Below are positions 57,956-64,000 of a stretch of DNA of 64,000 nucleotides, piece after piece; positions within the stretch are counted from its first letter, which is position 1, and every line of letters starts with the position of its first letter. Source of the DNA: Zoroaster sp. YZ-2022. Its lineage: Eukaryota; Echinodermata; Asteroidea; Forcipulatida; Zoroasteridae. Under the pieces are notes generated by a model. It was not told the origin of the DNA. It made no database searches and worked only from the letters and a program-made list of their open reading frames with translations. The stretch spans positions 4,370,698 to 4,434,697 of the forward strand of contig CM055816.1 of assembly GCA_029582265.1 (NCBI GenBank), in the 5' to 3' direction. The position numbers and the translations under genes were made by a program.

Positions 57956-59793
57956 GTTTCTGCTTCTCAAACACAAGCAGGAAAACTGCAAACTCCATTC
58001 AATTTTATTTCCATACATTCTGGGAAAAACCCAATTCAATCTGTGACTTTGATTTTTGTACTGGTGGAGATAAGCCATGAAGTGGGCTGCAATACTCAGG
58101 TAGGTCCCAATTGTTTTGTAGAATGTCATTCGGATGTATTTGATTGATTTAAACAATTATCCGTATCACTGTATTTTTGTGTCAACAATTATATTGTTAC
58201 TAATAATTAGTAAAATAATGAATGTTTATGAGTGCAATGGTGAGAACATTTCATGAGTTGGAAAGATGGAATGTTCCATCAATGAGGAAGCCGAGCGAAT
58301 GGAATATTCCATCTTTCAACAAATGAAAATATTCTTCCATTAACGGTCGCAAAACATTCATTATTTGTTTTATATAACAGATCTTTGTCATTTGATTGAG
58401 GATAAAACTATAAGACAACAAAGATACAAGATTGGGGCCCTGGGTATCCATTACTTTATTTTTTCGCTTATGACGATGGTAGTGCTCGAATTGTTTCTGT
58501 TCAAAAGAGGGCATTTTGTACTGCTGTGTACATAATCGCATGATGTGGTTTAGCGGCACAGATCAAATCGAGATGGAACAAAATGCACGGTGAATGGAAC
58601 CAAATGTATGGTTTGGTGACTTAGGGCCTTGTAATGGTTTAATTAATGAATGCGTCAGACCCATAACTCCCAATCAAATGACAAGGATCTACTATGTTAT
58701 ATAATGTTGTTCACACAATACCTGCATGCACATTACATTGTTACTGCACTAACACTTACAATTTTTTGTTTTGTTAGATGAGTTTTTGAACAACCATTTT
58801 TTTTTTAAATTTTTTTTTTTTAAATTCAGAATTACACAGAATGCCCTTATCTTCCTTTAGTTCCCTAAGTTATATGTCATCTGGACACTGACACCTCTCC
58901 CCCACCTGTCTTGCCTCCCAACCATTATGAATGTGCTTTTGTGAAATGTTAACAAAATACGTTATTTGTGCAATAAGTTTGTTTTAATTTTGTATGTTTT
59001 CAAGTATTGACTTGACAAATAACTCAAGTAGTTAAGGTTTGAATTTTGTGTTTAACCCATGAATGATTACTTCCCTGAATCGCATATGTTTTGGAGGTTG
59101 ATTTTCGAGAGGTTCCCAAAACATTTCGTTGAACCTGTATTGTAATTTATTGTGAAATAATTGTTGACAATTCCTCATGAAGCCAATATGATTTTTTTTT
59201 ATCTTTAACCCTAACAATTCCAAACTCATCACCAAACTTTTAGCTTGTTGTGGCTTGTTGGACTGTATATCCCAGCTCAGATACTTTTACATGGGTTGGT
59301 GTTATATATCCCAGCCAGGGATACTTTATGGGGCCGGTGTTCCAATTCCATCAAAGTTCCAACAGTTAGGGAATTGTAAAATATTTGAGCCAAAAATATC
59401 TAGGGTGTTCTAGAGTTAACAAACAACCTCACACAAACATTTCAAGTGAACTCAACAAGATCTATTAAGTCTCAAAATTTTAGACTTTCACATTTTCTGA
59501 ATATACTTCAAATAATAAGAAAGTTCTAGTTTGGCTTGTAGTCTGAAAAAATGTCCACCTTTCCACAGGTTTAGTTATTCTTTTCATTAGAGATGTTTTT
59601 CTGTATTCTGTTTGAATTTGACATGATTTGTTAAATTATGCATGAATGGTTAATCAGGGTGCTGACTATGGGACACAGTATGAACCGATAGAAATTCGCA
59701 AAAGAATTACTGGGAAATTTAATCCTGAATAACCCATGATTCAGTCATTGGAATTGACACCTTGACCTTGCGATGACCTTCCCTCGACCTCAG
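57956..59793. other. SLC4 intron with a fold-back element
   Basis: Contains the fold-back element at 58216-58363 and a degenerate ~48-bp duplication (TATATCCCAGC ... GATACTTT, 59265-59335). No exon was recognised. Confidence 0.5.
58216..58363. mobile_element. 148-bp fold-back MITE
   Basis: The ends TAATGAATGTTT and AAACATTCATTA are perfect inverted copies. Inner arms GTTGGAAAGATGGAATGTTC and GAATATTCCATCTTTCAAC continue the hairpin. Confidence 0.85.
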
Positions 59794-59905
59794 GCATGGA
59801 ATGAGCCGTCACGCCTGTTGAAGAACCTATCCACAGTCAGCCCGACATCCATGATGGGACATCAGCATGACTACGCAACGGAACGCCAAACCGGGTTAAC
59901 TTCAG
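59794..59905 (+). CDS. probable SLC4-family exon, linker region
   Basis: Acceptor CGACCTCAG; donor TTCAG/GTGTGG. An uninterrupted frame reads AWNEPSRLLKNLSTVSPTSM, then MGHQHDYATERQTGLTS. This corresponds in position to the variable Ser-rich loop between the two halves of the SLC4 cytoplasmic domain (after the KHxHxNEK region). The sequence itself is not diagnostic; position, splice sites and openness support it. Confidence 0.6.
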
Positions 59906-61970
59906 GTGTGGATTGTGCCCAAATCATGCACCTTTTTTTTTCTTACTAGTGGGGAGGTTAGAACCTCTAGAATATGGTATCTTACATAGTGCCTCGTGGT
60001 CATTCAGAAATTATATATTTCAAATGTCTAAGTTAGCTATCCTTCAATTTTTGCTAGGAGATGCTAGGATTTTACTGTCAGACTTAAATCACTGTCTTCG
60101 CTTTGATCTGTTTAGGTTAAAACATGTCCAATAAGCAAGCGGGAAAAAAATGAATGAAATAAATGCATGAATGAATTAATGATGTCCGGCTACATAGTAC
60201 ACATGCACAGTACAGCTGCTTAGTAATTGTAAAGCATTACTGCTAAAAAAAAAAAATTGTAAACACTGCTAAAAAAAAAAAAAGGGTTCTATTGATGCAT
60301 TCTTCGGCAGTATGTTCTCATTCTCACCTTGTTCTCATGATTTGCATGTATTTTTAAAATTCATTTTTACACCAGGGTCATGTTCTTTCTTGCAAGGTTT
60401 ACATTGAAAAATATCACATTGTGTTCTCTGAAAGGAAAGTGTTCTTTATGAAGGCACTATTTCAAGAAAATCTTTGATTTCTTCTTGTTAATCTTTTATT
60501 ATATTTATTTTGTTATTCGTTTCTTAAAATATGTGTGTGTACACACAGTATGTAATAATATTAGATCCTTAAGACATATAAATCATCAAGGATCCTTCTG
60601 CAATGAATTGAATGTATATTTGTAGTAACATCTCCAGCAAATGTAGTCCTAAAAATAATGTAATGACGCCAATATATTGTGATGCATCAATTAGAATATG
60701 TATGCGAAGGTTTGTGATTCTGTCACAGGCTCAAGGGCGCCTCACTGAGGTCAAAAGAAGTTCTCACATTATGACCAGTCCCCGTCTTTGTCCTCAACAA
60801 TAAAAGACAGGCTCCTTTGCACAAGCATTCCAGGGATTTCATTGATATCGCTGTTGAAGATCGGACGTCACGCCGAGGCTCGCACTAGCTACCAACCAGT
60901 CACGCTGAACTCGAAGCAAACATGGTGGCCGCATCGCTGGTACCAGGCATAATTCATGAGCCTCAAAGTGTGATGTCGATCTTCAGGATAGTCTCGTCGA
61001 AGCTCATGTACATGTGTGTTTGACGTCGAACAATTTCAAACACTCCATTTTAGATTATTTGTACATAAAGCTGTTTTCCTCCTTATTGCCCCCATCTTGT
61101 AGACACCAAATAGTTGAGACTTGGCAATTACAGTAAGTAATTGGATTAATTTGTTTATACTTTGTCTTGTTCCCATTGTCATACCCCATCTTGTAGACAC
61201 ATGAAAGAAAGGTACGGTATTCTGAAGAATTGCCGAGGGCCAGTCTGAGCGGGAACCTGACAACGAAAATACGTATGAAGAAACATGCAACGGACCCGCA
61301 GACATTGAATTACACTTCCAGGTATAATAAGTTAAGAGCAGCACATGCACATTTGGTTATAATTCCCGGATGTCGGACTACTCAGCCGCTACTTTAATGT
61401 GAAGCTGTGGAAAATTAGTTTTAATTATTCCTTCAGTTCACATTTTAGCCCTCAGCAGTAAATTCGCATCCAGTACTTTGCCGATAATCCGCGAAAGTCA
61501 AGTGAGTGTTGAGCGTACAGGTATATCATGGTACTCGCATGCTCGGATACTACTGCCAGCCAATGATCGCTTGAGATATTCCAATACTTGAGACATTCCA
61601 CGCATTATCAACCGAAAAAATGCCAAACTAATGCTATTGCTGCCCTTCGATCAACAGTGATCTAACGACATTGCCCTCATTAGCTCATGCACGGTTCAAA
61701 TAATTAGTATTGATCGCTGTTACAGCATTGTAATTCCAGAGGTAGTGTTTGTGAAGTCATTACCACACTGTACTATTGTGATTGGAACACATCTTGTCCA
61801 ATGGAACAAGTGCTTCAACAGCAGTTGTATTCATTTACTAGACCATAGTATTAGCTAGAGGCGTCTAAGTTCTTTTGGACAATTTATTTCATCTGCCATT
61901 TACACCCTGTTTTGAAATTTCCAGCAAATTTGGACAACTTATTTCAAATCCTGGCTAATACCTGTTTCAG
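59906..61970. other. SLC4 intron, no gene seen
   Basis: Poly-A tracts are duplicated at 60245-60285 (GCTAAAAAAAAAAA twice). No ORF with recognisable content. Confidence 0.4.
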
Positions 61971-62343
61971 AAATGAAGTGAACTCTCCATGCGATGCCCC
62001 CACGGAGGAACTGGACATAACGGCCATCGGCGTCGAAGCACCCTTCAACTCCACCCATCACACTTCATCGACTTCGCATCTCTCCCGCCTGTCGGCAGGG
62101 AAGCTGGACCAGATGCGCTGCGGAGGGTATCATGAGAAGATCCTGCGCGTGGAGGCCACCACAGTACTGTCGGTGAGGTGGACTTCCTGAAGCCGGCGCT
62201 TATTCGTCCGTCAAGGGGACCATTCTGGAATCCCACGGAAGTGCCGATCCCGCAGCGGGTTTGTCTTTGTGTTGCTAGCCGGTTAACCATGACTGTTGAC
62301 TACCACGAGATTGGACGATGCCTCAACGCTAATGTTCAGCGAG
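61971..62343 (+). CDS. SLC4-family transporter exon, end of Band3_cyto domain
   Basis: Acceptor CTGTTTCAG; donor CAGCGAG/GTAGGT. It reads NEVNSPCDAPTEELDITAIG, LSRLSAGKLDQM, KILRVEATTVL, then after a shift GEVDFLKPALI, then VPIPQR and, near the end, VDYHEIGRCLNANVQR. The order EATTVLVGEVDFL - EVPxPxRFxFxLL - DYHEIGR is diagnostic for SLC4. At least three indels disrupt it (about 62173, 62200 and 62262-62295). It may represent two fused exons of the vertebrate genes. Confidence 0.85.
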
Positions 62344-63905
62344 GTAGGTTGATCACAATGCAGACTTGTTATTTGCCGCAGCATTTTCTAAATTTGGCGA
62401 TAGGGAGCCAGGAATAACGCGGTGAATTTGCAACTGTGGCCTGGGCCCTTTTCATAGAGCTGCTTAACCAGTTCGCGTTGAGGTCATACACGCAATTTTT
62501 TTTTGCACCACGGATCGGAGCGCCTAAAACACGCCATAGGAAATCGAATATTTGTATGCATAAACAAGCTGAGCTACTGCACGGTGACATGCTCGAAGAC
62601 GTGGACACGCCGCTGTGGAAGCTCCATTAACGGTGTGTGGGAAAGAAATTCGCACAGGCCAGAAAACTTTTTATTCCCGACGCGAACTGGTTAACAGAAA
62701 AATTAAGCTACAAGAAATATTTTGCTTAGCAGATTTTTGTTGGTTATCAGCCCAACTTCCACACGAAATGTGTGTATTTTGGCTGGCAGTGTTTTATGTT
62801 GCTTAGCTAAAAAATTTGTTATAGCAAATGCTCTGCTTAGCAGCTCTATGAGATTGTTCCGGTGTTTGTCAAAGCAACTTGTTAAATAATATATTTACAA
62901 GTCACAACCAGTGTTTACTATGACATTTTGTTATTGAGGTCTCTAGAATTATTATTCTTTTCCCTCAACAATACCATATTACCATTCCAGATCAGGATCA
63001 GTTTTATGCTTAATCAGTCGCCCTCAGCCTCCTTTTCCCTCATACTTCCGAGGTCATCCTGAGATTAAGTCAAATATTGGAAGCCCAATGGGGAGGGGGT
63101 TGGCCAGATTTTGGTAATGTAAAAAACAATTTGTTTGACTACACTGGTCAACAATTTTTTGTTGTCTGCTCGATAAAATGTGCTATTTATTGTGATTTGA
63201 TGTGCTGAATTCAGAGGATTGAATTGTTGGATTGGCTACTGTTTCCAAGATATGTTTTACATTTTTTACGATTATGTATGGTGTACATAGCAGATTTTTA
63301 ATCATGAATTATACGCTATTCCTATACGCGGTACACATGTGACATGTAGGGATCTTGGAAAACTGGAGCCAATCAACAATTTTGAAGTATCATTTCCATT
63401 CTCAGACCCATAATTAGTCAAGTTTGACTTCATTTGTTTCGAAATTTATTGTAGACCAGTGCTATCTTTAAAAAAATTTTATTTTTGTGATATATATGGA
63501 GATATTTCTGACAATGTACAAATGCAAAACCATTAACGAAGTTAATCCAAACACTGGGCGCTTTAATTACAAACCCCTTTGGAGAGAACGCTTTAAAAGG
63601 AATTAATTCACTTAATTGCATTATACCAAATTTCAAACATTTGTCTGTTAATTTGTAATGCTCCTGTTCTTCTTTTTGTTATGTATATCAGGTGTTTGAT
63701 ATGAAATTGTAATATGGATAAAACAATAAAAACACCTGAAAAGGCAAAAAATAAATAAAAAATTTTACAACCTTAGCGTGGATGTGGGGTGGTAAGGGAA
63801 GGGAGGGGACAATGAATTGTAAGTGGCTTGAGGTCAGAAAGTCATTTCGCCATTTTAAAAAGAGAATGGAACCATTACGAATTCCAACCATTTCCTGCCT
63901 GCTAG
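62344..63905. other. SLC4 intron, possible MITE at 62452-62852
   Basis: TCATAGAGCTGCTTAA (62452) is mirrored by GCTTAGCAGCTCTATGA (62835-62851), with further GCTTAGC words between, suggesting an inverted-repeat element of about 400 bp. No exon was recognised in the rest. Confidence 0.45.
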
Positions 63906-64000
63906 CATTTTCATGAGATCGGCCACAGCGCCGACTGCATGGAGGACTTATCGAGTGCTATGAACGAGTTCATTGATGACTCGTTGTCCCGCCGGCCGGC
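63906..64000 (+). CDS. SLC4-family transporter exon, partial at window edge
   Basis: Acceptor TGCTAG. It encodes FHE (after an extra T), IGHSADCMEDLSSAMNEFID, then DSLSRRP to the window end. This corresponds to the FHEAAYxAxxREDLLxAINxFLDxSxVxPP segment that follows DYHEIGRxxxxLMxDxxF in anion exchangers. The phase with the previous exon is correct only if one T in the TTTT run is removed. The membrane domain lies beyond the right edge. Confidence 0.75.

Overview
The window is an intron-rich, repeat-dense, AT-rich invertebrate animal genome segment. tRNA-derived SINEs, CR1-like LINEs, P-element-like transposase remnants, TTAA-flanked elements and large introns point to a marine invertebrate, plausibly a deuterostome such as an echinoderm. 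The species assignment is an inference with low confidence. Bacterial features (operons, ribosome binding sites, CRISPR) do not apply.

Two host genes are recognisable. On the minus strand, the 5' part of TOMM70 (mitochondrial import receptor TOM70) runs from its ATG at 14616 to exon 4 at 1168-1277, and its 3' exons lie off the left edge. Exon 1 encodes the membrane anchor and exons 2-4 the first TPR helices; all four are intact and join in frame. On the plus strand from about 45.8 kb to the right edge, exons of an SLC4-family bicarbonate/anion transporter (cytoplasmic N-terminal domain) can be followed. Almost every one carries single-base indels, so this is either a poorly polished assembly patch or a decaying gene copy.

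Layout: (1) 0.9-6.4 kb, TOMM70 exons 2-4. The introns start with minisatellites made of the splice donors themselves, and there is a tandem duplication of exon 3 with a TTAA-flanked transposon at the junction. (2) 7.6-13.9 kb, TOMM70 intron 1, holding an inverted-repeat DNA element with an unrecognised broken ORF and two convergent transposon-type genes. (3) 15-33 kb, intergenic: a full SINE, fold-back elements, a TTAA element with an identifiable empty site, a block whose interior is inverted relative to its paralogue, a 78-bp minisatellite with higher-order structure, a 16-bp minisatellite, and a non-LTR retrotransposon split by a MITE. (4) 33.0-44.4 kb, a tandem array of an unclassified roughly 2.4-kb unit, interrupted by old and new LINEs and a nested LTR-like insertion. 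(5) a 500-N gap. (6) 45.2-64 kb, SLC4 exons separated by introns that hold a roughly 350-bp tandem family, a second SINE and small fold-back elements.

The observations most worth following are: splice-donor-derived minisatellites in two consecutive TOMM70 introns; the donorless duplicate of exon 3; two TTAA insertions, each with its empty site in the same window; a segment flipped between paralogous blocks; a LINE and a SINE sharing a 3' tail; and the unclassified ORF inside the inverted-repeat element.
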